Origin: Bombus terrestris
Taxonomy: Eukaryota; Arthropoda; Insecta; Hymenoptera; Apidae
Direction: 5' to 3'
NCBI RefSeq assembly: GCF_910591885.1
Contig: NC_063269.1
Span: forward strand, 744,001-808,000
DNA length: 64,000 nucleotides
Shown in pieces: positions 48,873-61,468 of this stretch. The position numbers and the translations under genes are program-made. The notes beneath the pieces are model-generated. The model searched no databases. It worked only from the letters and a program-made list of their open reading frames with translations, and was not told the DNA's origin. Each line of letters begins with the position of its first letter. Within the stretch, counting starts at the first letter, position 1.

Positions 48873-51800
48873 CTATCGGCTTAAAAGCGTTCCACCAAAA
48901 TTGAACGATGTAGGTACAGTCTGTGAATGAAAGGCGTAACCTAAAACAAAAACATTAAATATATGTATATTATTTTAGTGCAATGCATCTCGAAAGCAAA
49001 CTTTTACCTATATTTTATATCAATAAAAGGGAGGCTTACCACCGCTCTGCTCGATTCGTTTACTTTCAAGAGCTGCTTTACGCTGATCTGCTAAAAGAAT
49101 AATTTCCTGTAATGCCTTTTGCTGTTCTGCAGTTAAATGACCAGTCAATGCTCTATACCAAACTGTATCTGTTCTTTCAATATCTGTAAATAAAAAAGAA
49201 TTTGAGTATGTACTTCATCTAACAAATAGAAGGAAATACAAATATGTGGGAATCATAAGAATATAGTGATTACTCACTTTGCATTACTTCTTTGAAAACA
49301 ATGTATTCATCTTGATTCATATCATCTGAATCTAAAGGTGTGGCATAGTATTCAAGTGGAGTTTCCTCATTAGCATCATATTCTGAGTCATCACCATCAT
49401 CATCTGATCTGTGATCACCATGTCCATCTTGAATTGAAGCTGATACATTAAAACCATGTTGTGTAGATGACCTTGTCACCTTTTCCTGCAACTTTTCCAA
49501 ATATTCTTGACTAGCATCGTCAATTTCGTCTTCATCGGATGATAAAATCTCTGTATAAACATATTGATAGCACTATTAGTTTTTGAAAATAAAAATGAAT
49601 GAAAAGAGATATAGGAGGATAAATGGAAATTACTACCTTCATCGATATCGCTATCATCTTCTTCATTTTCTTCGTCACCAGCGTCAGATGCTTTAGCTGC
49701 ATAGGCTCTTTTCAGTCCATCAAAAAGTAGAATCAAAGATGGGATGATTTGCTGGGCGCATTCATTCACTGCTGGTGGTTTTGCGGGACCCATACTGATT
49801 AAAGTACACAATCCAAGAACACAGAGCTTTCTATCATGCAACCTAAATAATATAAATATTGTTTTTTTTTATAAAAATGGATCAATATTTACAATATTTA
49901 ATTATAAAACAAAAATGCAATCACTATTGAACAATTAAAATAATTCACCCTAAAAAACAATCTGTATCATGAATCCATTGTTTAATAAAGTGTGAAGCAA
50001 TTGGTTCTGTCGACTGTCTAAAATTTCCTTGCAATCTATCCATTGTTTCAAGACAAAGTGCTGGGTTATAATAAAGTGCTGCAATTACTACTTGCAAACA
50101 CATTGTTCTTAACTCAGATGTTTTAACTTCACGCATCAAACGTTCTAGTACCAATTGTACAAAGGAAGGTATGCACTAAAAGAATAGCATTACATATAAA
50201 ATTTCTCACATTCTTATAAAATGAAGTTAGGTTAAAATGCACATTAAAATATACATCTAGAGTGTAGCTTACTTGATCAATATGATCTTTACACTGCAAG
50301 ATTATGACTTCCAATAATTTGGCAGCATGACATTCTGGATCTTCTCCAGCATCCCCTGTTAATACCTAGTATGTACAAATAAAAAATGAATTTTTAACAA
50401 AATAAATTAAAAACGTCTTTTTCAATTTTTATAAAAACATGATCAACGCACAGCTTTGCACATATTAAACATAGCCAATATATGATTTTCATTCGATAAG
50501 AATGCTGGAGTATCAACTGTAATATAATTATGAAGAGCAGGCATCATATCAGTAAAGTATTCAAAACCATCTTTCTGGAATAACTGATATATCATTTCTA
50601 AAACTTTCCACATATCTCCTGATATTGTTTTTATCGTAAGATCATAAACTAATGAAAGAGATTCTTCATAGAATTCTAAAATAAAAAAATACATTACCAG
50701 TCATTTTAATAAAGTGTATATTACATTTAGTATCTGTGCCTTCGTTATTATTATTTGCCTTACCCATCACACTTTCTCCAAAGATATGAGCAACAACTTG
50801 AAGCACTGTTGGTTGCAGTCGTGCTATGATTTCTGGTTGATTTTCCATTACACTTAATAAAGACTCTATTGTATTTAATAATCCCATAGCAGTAATAGCT
50901 TTTTCATCACTGCCTTCATCTGTTTCGAGCACTTGGCTGAAAGTCGCAGCCTACAAAATATTAATAAAATTTTTTTCAATATCTTAATTTACTTTGTAAA
51001 GGGAAGAAATAAAGGAATAATACTCACAAGATGTTGACATATCTCAACTGCGATTGGCATAAGTTGGTCTGGATATATATAAACAATTTTTTGAATAACG
51101 GTTGTTAAATCATCATTTTCTGTTTCTCGTACAATAGCTAATAATTCAAGGGTTATAGGCTTAATTAGAGGTTTTACGTATTTTTTTGCTTTCTCTTGAG
51201 CAGAAAGAAGCATTTGCAAAGCAATGGCAGCTTCTACCTTAACAGGTAGATCTTGGTCCGTTAGAAGAACGTTCGTCGTCAATCGAACAGCCTCAACTAA
51301 TATTTGTTCTTGCTTAAATTTTATTTCGGAGAAATAATGCAATACCCAACATGCCTGGAGTGTAATAATTATGAAAGGATTACAAATTAAATAATCAATA
51401 AATTTTAATAAATAACAATATACGGATTACTTACTCTCGCTCGCATATGTCCATGAGGACTACTAAATTCTGGAAGAACATATTGTAGTAACATCTTATC
51501 CATTTGCTCTTTATAAACTTTCTTCTTTAATAATACATCCGCTAAACTCCCAATCTAAAGAAAACTGATTTTTAGAATGTTTTATATTTTCTACCTTATA
51601 AAACATTTTTCTACATAAAGATAATTACCATATGCAATGCGCCATCCTTTTGTCTAGGGTCTGCATTTGGACTAGTTAGTACTTCCACACAAAATTGTAT
51701 AGTTTCCTGGAGCATATCTTTACGTTTCTTACACGCAGAATATAATAAGGTCTGTGCTGCAGTTACTGGAGACACAAAGTCCTCAAAAATGTCTAGAAAG

Positions 51801-54198
51801 TAATAAATTATATCATTTATTAAAATAAAATAATAAAAGATAAAGTATACGCAAAGAGGATACATTTTATTTTTTAATAAATCATCTCACCGAATTTGAC
51901 CCTAATATATTCATATGGATTATTATTCCAAAGTTCCTCATCTGCTGCAGAATATGAGAGTATTGGAAAGAGTACATCACGAATTATCTCAAACATGTGT
52001 GGTTTCAAAAACTTCCATGAATATGCATGGCTTACTCTATAAATTAAAACAAAGAATTTTCAAACTGTAGCTTTCAACATAATAGAATTATTGTTTCAAT
52101 TTATTGCTTACCCTTGATTAATATAATTAATTGATTGTTGAATCACTCTAGGTGATACATATATCTTTCTTCGATATTGGTCCAAAATTTTCAAAAGGAC
52201 TTCAAGTATCCCTCCACTAAAAGTTCTTAAATACCACCCAGAAAACTCCTTGTACTCATGAGTTACATTTCCTGGGCTTCCATATCTTTCAAACATTCTG
52301 CGTAAAATATGAAGAGCCCACTTCTTACATTTCCACCATGGCAATTCGGCTCGTTCGTCGTCATCCAAATCTGGATTGTTGGTTTCAGGTGGAACAGGTC
52401 TATCAGCTACTTGTCGTACCACATCCATCCATTGTGAAAAAACTTCTTTTGAAATCAAATCTAAAGGAAGTGTATACTGAAAGAAAAATCATAAATTATA
52501 ATGGAAATTAAAAAAGTGATTACATACTTTTATATAGAATAATATGTTTAACATCTATAAAAGCAAAATTTATACCTGTGTAAGGGTGAAAAATATTTTT
52601 AATATCTGCTTCTGCAGCAATACTGATTGTTCTGAAGGATCTGGTAAAAGTCGTAATATCAATTGATAAATCATAGGAAACAAGAGATTCATTGCTTCAT
52701 TTAATGGTCCTCTTTCTTCTGCCTTCTTATATCTAAAAAATATACCAGTAAATGTTTCTACTATTATCACTGCAATTTGAAACATATGTAATATGTCATG
52801 TTTTGGTAATAATTTTTTCTTTGAATAAGAAAGTCTAGTAAGACATACTCAAAATTTTTGACAAGTTGATGGAGTGCAAGGAGAACACCTGGCCAGCAAG
52901 AAGCATCTGAATTCTGTAAATATATTGTGATCTTGTCCACTATTTGTGTCCATCTTCCAGGAAAGTCATGTTTAATTATATTACTAACACAAACACCCAA
53001 TTGTACTCTAAATCAACAAAAGAATGTATTGATTAAGATTACTTATAAGGATACCATGTTACATATATATATTGTATACTTTCTACAATTGAAAATATGA
53101 TTGTGATAGAAAAACTTACCTAATAAGTTCTGGTGCATGTACAAGAGCATCAACAATTGCATCACGGATCATTGCACGATCTTGTTCATGAATAGTAAAC
53201 TTGACTGACCCATTTTCATCTTCTCTGTCAGCCCAATTTGTTGCAATTAGATTCTTCAAATATATAACACCTAAATTGGTATTAAGTTATCATTAGTTAA
53301 CTAATTTTCTCTTTTTTTTTTTTAATGCAATTAATCTTATTAATTACCGGCTTGTCTTACAGACATTTCCTCTGCAGTCATTAGTACTTGAAGTAGTGTT
53401 GGTGCAAAACCAATAATTTTGTGAATCTGAAAACATTATGGAATTCTTTAAATTATAAATCTAGTCTCGTGTAGTTATTATTGTATGTAAACCATTATAT
53501 GTAACTATAATTTGAAATTTATTAGATTAGAATTTGAAATTTATTAGATTACAATTTGAAATATAAAGTAATAGTTCATTTTTATTAATGTTCAATAGAG
53601 TACATAAACAGTATGATGTATACATTTAATAGTACAAATAAAGAGAAAGAGCGTCAATAAATAATAGTATTAAATTATAACAAATTAGGAATATCTTGTA
53701 AATGAAAAAGAATGTTTTTAAATAATAATAATTAAGTAATAAGTAAATATTTCAGAATTGATAGACAGTAAAATAATGTTTTAAAATGTTAAAAAACTTA
53801 TCTATGTTATTTCATGGAAGAATATATAACAAAAATTTCTAGATCCACATAATTATGAGTTTGGTTAAATGCCGTCCTCTCGAAAATTAAAATTAATAAA
53901 AAAAATCAAATTGTTAGGTAACAAAGATAAAAAGATTTATTTTCCTGAATATGTTTTAGAAGAATTAATTATATATGTATGCATATAAACATGGGTGAAT
54001 AATAATGAAGAAAATATAAAAGATGAATAATAATGAAGGAAAATGATAGGAATGGAGCACATGTTTCTGTTGGAGTATTGGTCATTTAAGCACGTTTTCA
54101 ATCAATTGACCGACCTGATTTAGCTGCTCCTCAGCTTGTTTCTGTTGCTCTGGGTCGATCGTGGCTCGTAATAATTCTGTCACTTTTCGTACATCCAT
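48873..54198 (-). CDS. IPO7: Importin-7 (Moleskin)
   Basis: Importin-beta family nuclear import receptor; the fly orthologue (Moleskin) imports activated ERK. Eighteen exons: 54115-54198, 53348-53426, 53120-53270, 52849-53007, 52576-52732, 52112-52476, 51891-52036, 51629-51792, 51435-51554, 51028-51354, 50764-50950, 50452-50675, 50273-50365, 49949-50175, 49637-49842, 49278-49550, 49040-49183, 48873-48940; phases agree; 1057 residues (human 1038). Landmarks: VRQAGVIYLKNLIATNW (importin N-terminal domain), ELPWWKCKKWALHILRR, RYGSPGNVTHEY, DGALHMIGSLADVLLKKK, MRARACWVLHYFSE, NDDLTTVIQKIV, DGFEYFTDMMPALHNY, VKTSELRTMCLQVVIAALYY, an acidic stretch (DEENEEDDSDIDE) and the C-terminal TVPTSFNFGG motif. 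Intron 1 (about 690 bp) contains a 22-bp tandem repeat. Divergent from FBXO28. Confidence 0.97.
53509..53562. repeat. 22-bp tandem repeat in IPO7 intron 1
   Basis: The unit AATTTGAAATTTATTAGATT plus two bases occurs twice (53509-53530, 53531-53552) and is followed by a partial third copy. Confidence 0.8.
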
Positions 54199-54622
54199 CT
54201 TGTAATTGGTTTCGTAGTAGACGGTGATGTCCAAATTTTTAACTCTTCGTCACGAATTCGACCCGGCGCATTCACCTCGCTACTCCCTCATCACGTGACA
54301 CAACAATATGGCAGCCAAAACTGATGTGCGTTATATCCGGCCATTAACTGTATGAAAGTTAGAAAGGGAACTGGCAAATTCATTACGTTGCAAGACTGTA
54401 GATAGCAAACTACGTTATAAACAGATACATGTGCAATAGCTATATTTGTTTATAGGTCATCGGTCGGTCAAAACATTGTAATCGTAATTCTATGCACCAT
54501 AGTTAAAGCTGCACCATTTTTATTACTATCGCATTAACTTGAAAAAGATATAATTTAATAATATTTTTAAAATTTCACTTGAGTGAAAGTGTTAAGAATT
54601 TAATTAACACAAGAACAGTGAT
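54199..54622. promoter_or_regulatory. Bidirectional promoter IPO7 / FBXO28
   Basis: 424 bp between divergent start codons. Contains the palindromic E-box TCACGTGA (about 54291-54298, CLEAR/USF-type) and, close by, ACAATATGGCAGCC (similar to the YY1/Pho core). Both lie nearer IPO7. No TATA box. Confidence 0.5.
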
Positions 54623-55861
54623 ATGTTGCAATTAATAAACCTGCCTGACATTGTTTTAGAGACAATTTTGTCTAACCTTTCGTACGATGATATTTCTCGA
54701 TATAGAATTGTAAGATTATTTTTATCTTTCTTGTGTGTTATTGTTTGCTAAGGCTCATATACTAAGTTTTTAAAAAAATTGTAACAGGTTTGTAAACAAT
54801 TTGATCGGATATGTAAAAAATTATTAAACCGAGGTTTCAATTTGATGGAAAAATATCATGCACAATGTTTGCGTGCAGTAAAAAGTCAATTACCACGAAG
54901 AGAATCGGAAAGAAGGAGTCATCCTTTGGCACGTCATTGTGATATATTAACAGCTATTGAAACAAGAATATCTATGTTATCCATGACTTTTATAAAATAT
55001 GTGGATCTTAATTTGTGTTGTTTCATTCCTGGGAAGGTAGAGTATTAATAATTTCAGCTCTTTTAATATATGTTTAATTAATATATATTTTTGCATCAGG
55101 TAATCGATGAGATTTTTCGAGTTCTTCGTTTAATTCGGGATTCTAAAACTCCACCCAGGGCTCATGAAATACTTCAAGAGTTAAGAGATATTAGTAGCAT
55201 GGCTATGGAACATTTCGATGAAAAAATTTTACCAGATCTAAAACACAGTATTTGTACTTCAGTTGTTAGTAATGTAGGTTCTTATGAATTGCCAAGTGGA
55301 AGTCTAATGATTTCTCATCATACTACAAGTTCAAACAGTGTAACACTGCCACACAATTTTAATTCAGAAAAATTGAATCAGACTTTCAAGAAAATTTATA
55401 GTCGCACTAAAAAGAATAAATTATCTGTTCTGTCTATAAAAGGTCAAATTGGTAAAATGAAACTTCGAATGAAAAGACAAGGCTTTCAAATGAGATTACA
55501 AAGCTTAAAATTACAAGAGCAGGCAAAGAAAATACATGATCAAGATACACAATTAGCTGAAATGAGAAAACATCTTGAAGAGTGGGAACAAAAAATGGTT
55601 GATTTAACAGCTGAGCTAAGTCGTGCAAGAGAAGAAACACAAAAACCTGATTCTATAGAAACTTGCAAAAGAAAGCATATAGATATGATTAATCAACGAG
55701 AAACTGATTCATTGCAAACAAAAGAACTGCAAGCAAAGAAACGTAAATTAATTGTAGAAAGAATATCATCTAATGATGCAAAAGATGTCAAATTTAAAAA
55801 ATTTATGACTGATCTTCTTGCAGGTAATGCTATAGAAGCATATCCATCAACTTCACATTAA
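54623..55861 (+). CDS. FBXO28: F-box protein 28
   Basis: Substrate receptor of SCF (cullin-1) ubiquitin ligases. Three exons: 54623-54709, 54788-55036, 55100-55861; 365 residues (human 368). The F-box is at residues 3-45: LINLPDIVLETILSNLSYDD then VCKQFDRICKKLL. Next is a conserved helical part RAVKSQLPRRESERRSHPL and IDEIFRVLRLIRDSKTPPRA, then a long coiled coil rich in Gln, Lys and Glu (about residues 230-300) and a C-terminal basic stretch. AATAAA lies at 55945-55950. The F-box domain partly crosses the first intron. Confidence 0.94.
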
Positions 55862-56999
55862 TTTACTATTTGTACATAATGAGGTTGTATATCAAAACAA
55901 AATTATTATTTTATGTGTATTTTGCATTTTGTATGTTATAACTAAATAAACTTAAACGTTTAAGCTTCTTGCATATTTAAATCAAATCTATACAACTGCT
56001 TTTACAATATAATTTAAAATTATTTGAAAATATAGTAGCGAAATATTTAATAAAAAAAGTAGTATGCAAAAAATGATATGTTATTTTAAAGCGATACTGT
56101 GTTTAATAAATAAACATACAACCAAATTTTCTTAATTCAGATAGATAATATTGTACAATTTATACAATAGTCCTCGTTTAATAGAAGCACACTCCGAACC
56201 GCGTCGCGTCTATTACTATACTAAGGGAAATAGATACATATTGCTGGCTGTTATCTGATTTTGGCTTGTACGCTTCTTAAATGCTTACATATTTATATCA
56301 GAAACAAGAGTGACAAACAGAGTCTGAAAATCTGAATGAACTGAAAGGAAAGGTTCGATAGTTATTTTATGTTAAATTTATTCATATATAATCACGTTTT
56401 CAGCTATCATTTTCGCCAAAAACACTTGAGACATTTTATTAAGATAAATACGAAGTAAAAGATATAAAAATGTCACTTTTCTTATTTTGATGTTTCATTA
56501 TTTGAAATAGTTATTCAGGAAATAGCCTGATCACAGATCAAAAATGACGCGAACGCTTGCTATATGTAAAAAATTACAAAAATTGATGGAATAACATTGC
56601 GTCTATGAGCGGAAAATACTGTACACAATGAATGAAAATACAAACACATGAAAAATGAAATGTACGATGTTCTCTATTTTGATGCAAGCATATTATTAAA
56701 CAAAAAAAGTATGAGTATAAATATAATGAATTGTATATTAAATTATTGTAAAAATTTAAAAAACAATTAATAAACATATTAAAATATATAATTGTACGCA
56801 ACATGATATGACTCATATATTATTTTAAATATATCATTAAAATGTAGATATTAATTATCAACTAAAATATTAGCCCTTAACGCTCCAACTTCTAATTGTG
56901 AATATCGACCTGTAACTCCAACTTATTCTCATCATATTTCGACTTGCAAGTTTTTAAGTGTCAAATTTTAAATGCTATAATGACGTGTAAATAATAATA
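55862..56999. other. Intergenic
   Basis: 3' UTR of FBXO28, then AT-rich sequence up to the piggyBac-like element. No gene visible. Confidence 0.5.
55945..55950 (+). terminator. Poly(A) signal of FBXO28
   Basis: AATAAA about 85 nt past the stop codon. Confidence 0.55.
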
Positions 57000-57443
57000 T
57001 TAACCCATTTGCATTATGGCTCTACTTAAGAGGACTGGTCCCTATCACCGCGCGCGGTCGATCGTAGATGCAGTAAATGACATCCGAATTCTTCATCCGA
57101 GTTTATCGAAAATTTACTGTTCAAAACGATTAGTAGACAATGTTACTTCGCAAACATCGTATCTTACATTCTTTATAACAGAGGAAAAAAGAAAAAATTA
57201 TTTATTTAAAAAGAAATAAGAAATTAAATCATATTATTTCTCGTGGAATTCTTTAAAATGGTCAATACAATAAACTGATATAGGCGAGATGCTGACAAAC
57301 GGGATAAACGTGAACACTCATATCTGAAAAATACTTAGCGACTGAAATAAAAAGCAGTCGCAGCGCGCGTAATAATCCGCGCTTGGTGATAGAAGACAGT
57401 TGCAGCGCGCGGATTAATCCGCGCTTGGATACAAATGGGTTAA
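57000..57443. mobile_element. piggyBac-like non-autonomous element (MITE)
   Basis: A 436-bp unit (57004-57439) starts CCCATTTGCAT and ends with the inverted CAAATGGG, and is flanked on both sides by TTAA (57000-57003, 57440-57443), the target duplicated by piggyBac-type elements. Inside the right end are two 42-bp tandem copies of a GC-rich unit (57356-57397, 57398-57439) containing CGCAGCGCGCG and CCGCGCTTGG; the second holds an 18-bp perfect palindrome GCGCGGATTAATCCGCGC (57407-57424). CTATCACC near the left end (57042-57049) is repeated in inverted orientation at 57385-57392. It encodes nothing credible. Confidence 0.75.
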
Positions 57444-57505
57444 AGTCATTTAAAAGAATCTTTATTCGTTTTAGAAGTAATATAATTTTGATTACAGCAT
57501 TTATA

Positions 57506-58795
57506 TTAATTATAATTGAGTAATGTGTGGTATTTTTTGAAACATTCATTGGGATGCAAACCGGGTTTGCGTTAACAGGTCTCACAGTAGAAAACTGTTT
57601 GTCTTTTTACCGTATTACTTCCTTTTGGTGAACAAACAAGACACTTTTTCTTTTTCCCTTTCGGCAATTGATTTATTATATGGAGTTTCCCATCTAAACG
57701 TTGTTCGTTATCTGTTCAAGAAGGCCTGCCATACGCATTGTTATTCCTAAAGTTACTTACGAGCTGACTTACTAATAATTTAACAAACTTATAGTGTGAC
57801 AAAGCGCTTTCTCCTTTCCTTTCCTGAGAAATTTTGTAAAGTATATAAACATTTATTACGCTTGTTTCTAGTCCCCAAAAAACAATTTCCGCCACCATTT
57901 CAACGATTTTCTCAGGAAACAATATGTTGATGCATATTGATCGGCTTTATCTACACCACCTTTATTACTCCTATAATCAGCAATCACATTTGGTTTTGAA
58001 GCTTCTTCAATAGTACAATTTCATGATGATCTAGTCATGACTCTTGACCCAAAGGCGTGATACGTGCTCAACATAGTGACAATTCGTTTGTCTTTCCAAG
58101 CAAGGAGTAAGTAATTTGAATGACGCATTGCAATTATATTTGAATTGATAAATTTCGGATTAGAAATTCCTTGTGGTATGTGTTTGCGATTTTTTTGTAT
58201 TGTACCTGTTATGTGACACTTCATTTGTAACAATTCCTCTGCCAGGACTAAACTTGTACCCATGTTCAGTACGAGACCAAGAAAAGCTTTCATCTCTTCA
58301 AATTCAACCTCACACCAGTCATTCCACATAGAGCATTTTGATAATATCCTATCCCTAAGAATATGTTTTGCATATAAATTTGTTTCTAGCGTAATGTCTT
58401 CTATTAACGCATTAGTAAAAAATAATTGAAAGTATTCAATAGGTTCACATAAATTATGTACCTGCGGACCAGGAGTTTTTGTACTAGTCGAAAATTCAAA
58501 TCGTTGTGGAATGATATCTTCGTTAAAAATTTCCTGCCAATCAGAAGATCTTACGTTACAAATACTCTTGGCTAAATTTTCTTCCTGTGGTTCTCCATCA
58601 TCTGCACTTTCATAATTCGATGAAAGTTTTTTTTATTTTTCTTCTTCTTCGAGGAACGAAAATATCATTATCACTGCTGTCACTATAACTGCTTTCCAAA
58701 TCAACAGCTACATCATTATAGATGCGAAAATCAAAATTGTCATTGTTACTATCTATATCATCCTCATAAGGATAATTAATTTTTCTCCTTGACAT
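57506..58795 (-). pseudogene. Broken piggyBac-type transposase
   Basis: DNA transposase remnant read in several minus-strand frames. The N-terminus is an acidic, Asp/Ser-rich segment with an RRRRK patch (58610-58795). A frameshift follows. Next comes the conserved DDE_Tnp_1_7-type part (PIEYFQLFFTNALIEDITLE, EFEEMKAFLGLVLNMG) up to TGTIQKNRKHIP. Then a deletion removes the middle of the catalytic core, and after a stop the block KPNVIADYRSNKGGVDKADQ resumes, holding the position of the third catalytic aspartate. A further frameshift leads to a C-terminal cysteine-rich finger (KCLVCSPKGS, CFKKYHT) that contains a premature TAA. At least two frameshifts, two or more stops and one internal deletion make it inactive. 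The element's 5' inverted end is not found near 58800. Confidence 0.85.
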
Positions 58796-58896
58796 AATTA
58801 AAATAGGGGTTTACAATAAAACAGGTTCAGATCTGACTATCTTTACTGATCGCTTGTAACTGACTGAGGAGTAAAATATTCTAAGGAATAATAATG

Positions 58897-58902
58897 TTTA
58901 TT
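58897..58902 (-). terminator. Poly(A) signal of CFAP91
   Basis: AATAAA on the minus strand about 20 nt past the stop codon. Confidence 0.5.
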
Positions 58903-58919
58903 ATAATTTTTTAAGATAT

Positions 58920-61331
58920 TTAATTCTGTGATTCAATTTTTTTGCCATGTTTTTCTTCAGATTCTTTATCTAATAAACTTTTGTCTTCAACAAGTGGTAA
59001 ATTGAATATCTCTTCATAAATTACAGCATGTGCATTCTGCAAATAAATTTGTTGCTTTTCTCTTATATTTTTTCGTACAGCAGTTCTTTCCACTTCAGGT
59101 AATACAAAATTATAAATCATATTAGCAACCATTTCTTCTTCTGATAATTTTGTTGCACTGAAATATAAAGCATTAGGAAATATAATATATTAGTCACAAA
59201 AAGATTTTATAAAATGTACAATATTTATCATACTTATTCTGCGCAGCTTTTGATATACTGTCTATTTTATCGCACAATTCTGAAATATATGCTTTAGTTG
59301 CTTCATCAGATATCCATTCAATGCCTTCTTTTATTATATCTTCTAAATAACTTTCCACAGATTCTTGATTAACTTTCATAGTTTGCCTAAACATTTCGTC
59401 AAATTCCCTGCGACGATTATATTCTAATTGACGTCTTCCAGCTTCTGCTGCTTCTCTCGTAGCTCTTTCTCTTTCAGCCAATAATGCAAAAGCATGTATT
59501 CGACGTTCATCCTCTAATCTTATTAATTCCTTAAAAATAAGAGTGAGAAATATTATAAAAATTGTATTTAGTTATTTTTAATAATCGCAACTCAAAATGA
59601 ATTGTACTTTGCTAAGAAAATCTAGCATTCCCGATATAGTCATTCCTTCTAAAGAATTAAGAATTTCATATAAACTATCTTCTTGCATAGATTTTTCACT
59701 TTGTAAATGTTGTAATTCTAACGTATGCGCTTTTTCTTCTTGATGTTGTTTTTTGCTATGTTCTTCTAATCCATAAGATGATTGTAATTCTTCGATTAAT
59801 TCCCTACATCTATTGCGGCCTTCGAACATCTAAAACATGATGACTTTTTTATCGAAATTTTTTATCGAATTAATCGAAATACCTTATTTAGTCTCATTTC
59901 ATATCATTTACTTTCTAATTATTACCATGCATTGGATAGCTCTTCCTTTAATTATTTTTTGAATAAGTATAGACAATTGATGCAGACGTTTATTTGTTAT
60001 ATCTTCTGTGCTTTTCCTATATGGTGTAGAAGGTAGAGCTGGCAATTTATACTTGCGTTTCAATAATAGTGGTGCCTCTATTGTCTTAGTATTTGATCTA
60101 CTTGCTTTCAAGTCACTATGTAATTGACTTAGCTTTTCTTTTGTCCATCTTGTTGCTCTGATACATAAATCAGCTGACTTAGATCTTGGCTTTAATGCAC
60201 TTAATTCTTCATATGTCGGAAGCCAATTTGGCAATGTATTTATTTCAGTTACATCTAAAATAATTGAAAAATATAATATAAAAAATATCATATATAAATA
60301 TAATATTATTTAATATTAATATACATATTCTTTTTACTTTCGATACAGCCTTCTCCTAACAACTCTTTTTCTATTACTTCATGTTTTCTTTGAGGATGTT
60401 CGCCATAACGCATTTGTGGGGCATACAATTCAGAAGATGGATCATCATGTTCTTTAATAATATCACGTTTAAAAGGTTGCGATTTTTGTTGTTGTCTTTT
60501 ATATAGTTTTCTCAATTCTCTTCTAAGCTTGTGTTTAATAGAGTTTATTTCTTTATCTCTACGTATAGATAAAAAATTCGTCCATCTATCCAAACGGCCT
60601 TGAATCTTTTTTTCTTTTTCATATTCTTGTGATTTAGATATTTCATCCATTAATTCAAGCCTATAATCCACTATTGCTTGAATTTCCTAAAATTAAAAAA
60701 TTTTATTTATTAAGCATTTTATTCTAGAGATGAACATAATTACAGTCTATATTTTATGAATTAAGAAATATTTACTGATTCTCTAAATGCCCATTCATCT
60801 ATTTCTAATGCATTTATTATAGCTGATCGTTTTTTTATGTTTGCTGGTGTATCCATAGGAGGAAGAACTGCTTCCCATGCCCTTTTTCTTCTCATTCTAT
60901 TAATGATTTCTAAATCATGAATTCCAATTTCTAATCCATGATTCCAAGATAAATGTGCTATTGATAATGCTTCAGGATAATGGCCTGGAAAATAATGTTA
61001 ATATTCATCAACAGGTGAAAATCAAGTTGAAATATATCTAATATATTATACCTGATTTAATTTTATATGGTGGATCCCAAGGTGCAGTTTGCGAGTCACT
61101 ATCCCGATAATCTGTTTGGGTTCCTATATTTCTAAATGGTTTTAATTTAGATGAAAATGTATAACATTGTTTTTGTGCATTTGTTACTATGTCGTTTAAA
61201 ATATCATGATTAAATCGTACAGGAATATTCATATTTTGTGATTTTGATACTAAAAATGGTACAACTGGTCGATAAAAACATTTAAAACTGTTACAGTATT
61301 CAATTTTGGTTAATTTATGATGTCCAGCCAT
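58920..61331 (-). CDS. CFAP91: Cilia- and flagella-associated protein 91
   Basis: Axonemal protein of the calmodulin- and spoke-associated complex at the radial-spoke base (MAATS1 family); in insects expected in sperm tails and sensory neurons. Seven exons: 61052-61331, 60776-60984, 60338-60686, 59926-60254, 59608-59829, 59234-59529, 58920-59157; 640 residues (human 767). Landmarks: IGTQTDYRDSDSQTAPWDPP, MRRKRAWEAVLPPMDT, EWAFRESEIQ, MMFEGRNRCRELIEELQSSYG, MTISGMLDFLSKELIRLEDE, RRIHAFALLAERERATREA, YLEDII and NMIYNFVLPEVERTAVRKNI. The third exon ends at a GAA A|GTAAAA donor; a GTATAT donor 13 nt further breaks frame. It lacks about 130 N-terminal residues of the human protein. A spliced 79-codon ORF lies just upstream and may share the transcript. 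Confidence 0.92.
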
Positions 61332-61468
61332 TATCCTATAAGTATCACACATAAAGCAATTGTATATGCTTACACTCATTTCTTAATTATAACATAATGT
61401 ATAAAAATATTGATTTTTAACTTATATAAATGGTTTACCTGTAAATTAAAAATTATAACATTAGTTTA

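Noticed and set aside
57016..57585. ORFs of 67 and 107 codons in the piggyBac-like element
   Set aside because: They run through terminal repeats and have no protein similarity; the element appears noncoding.
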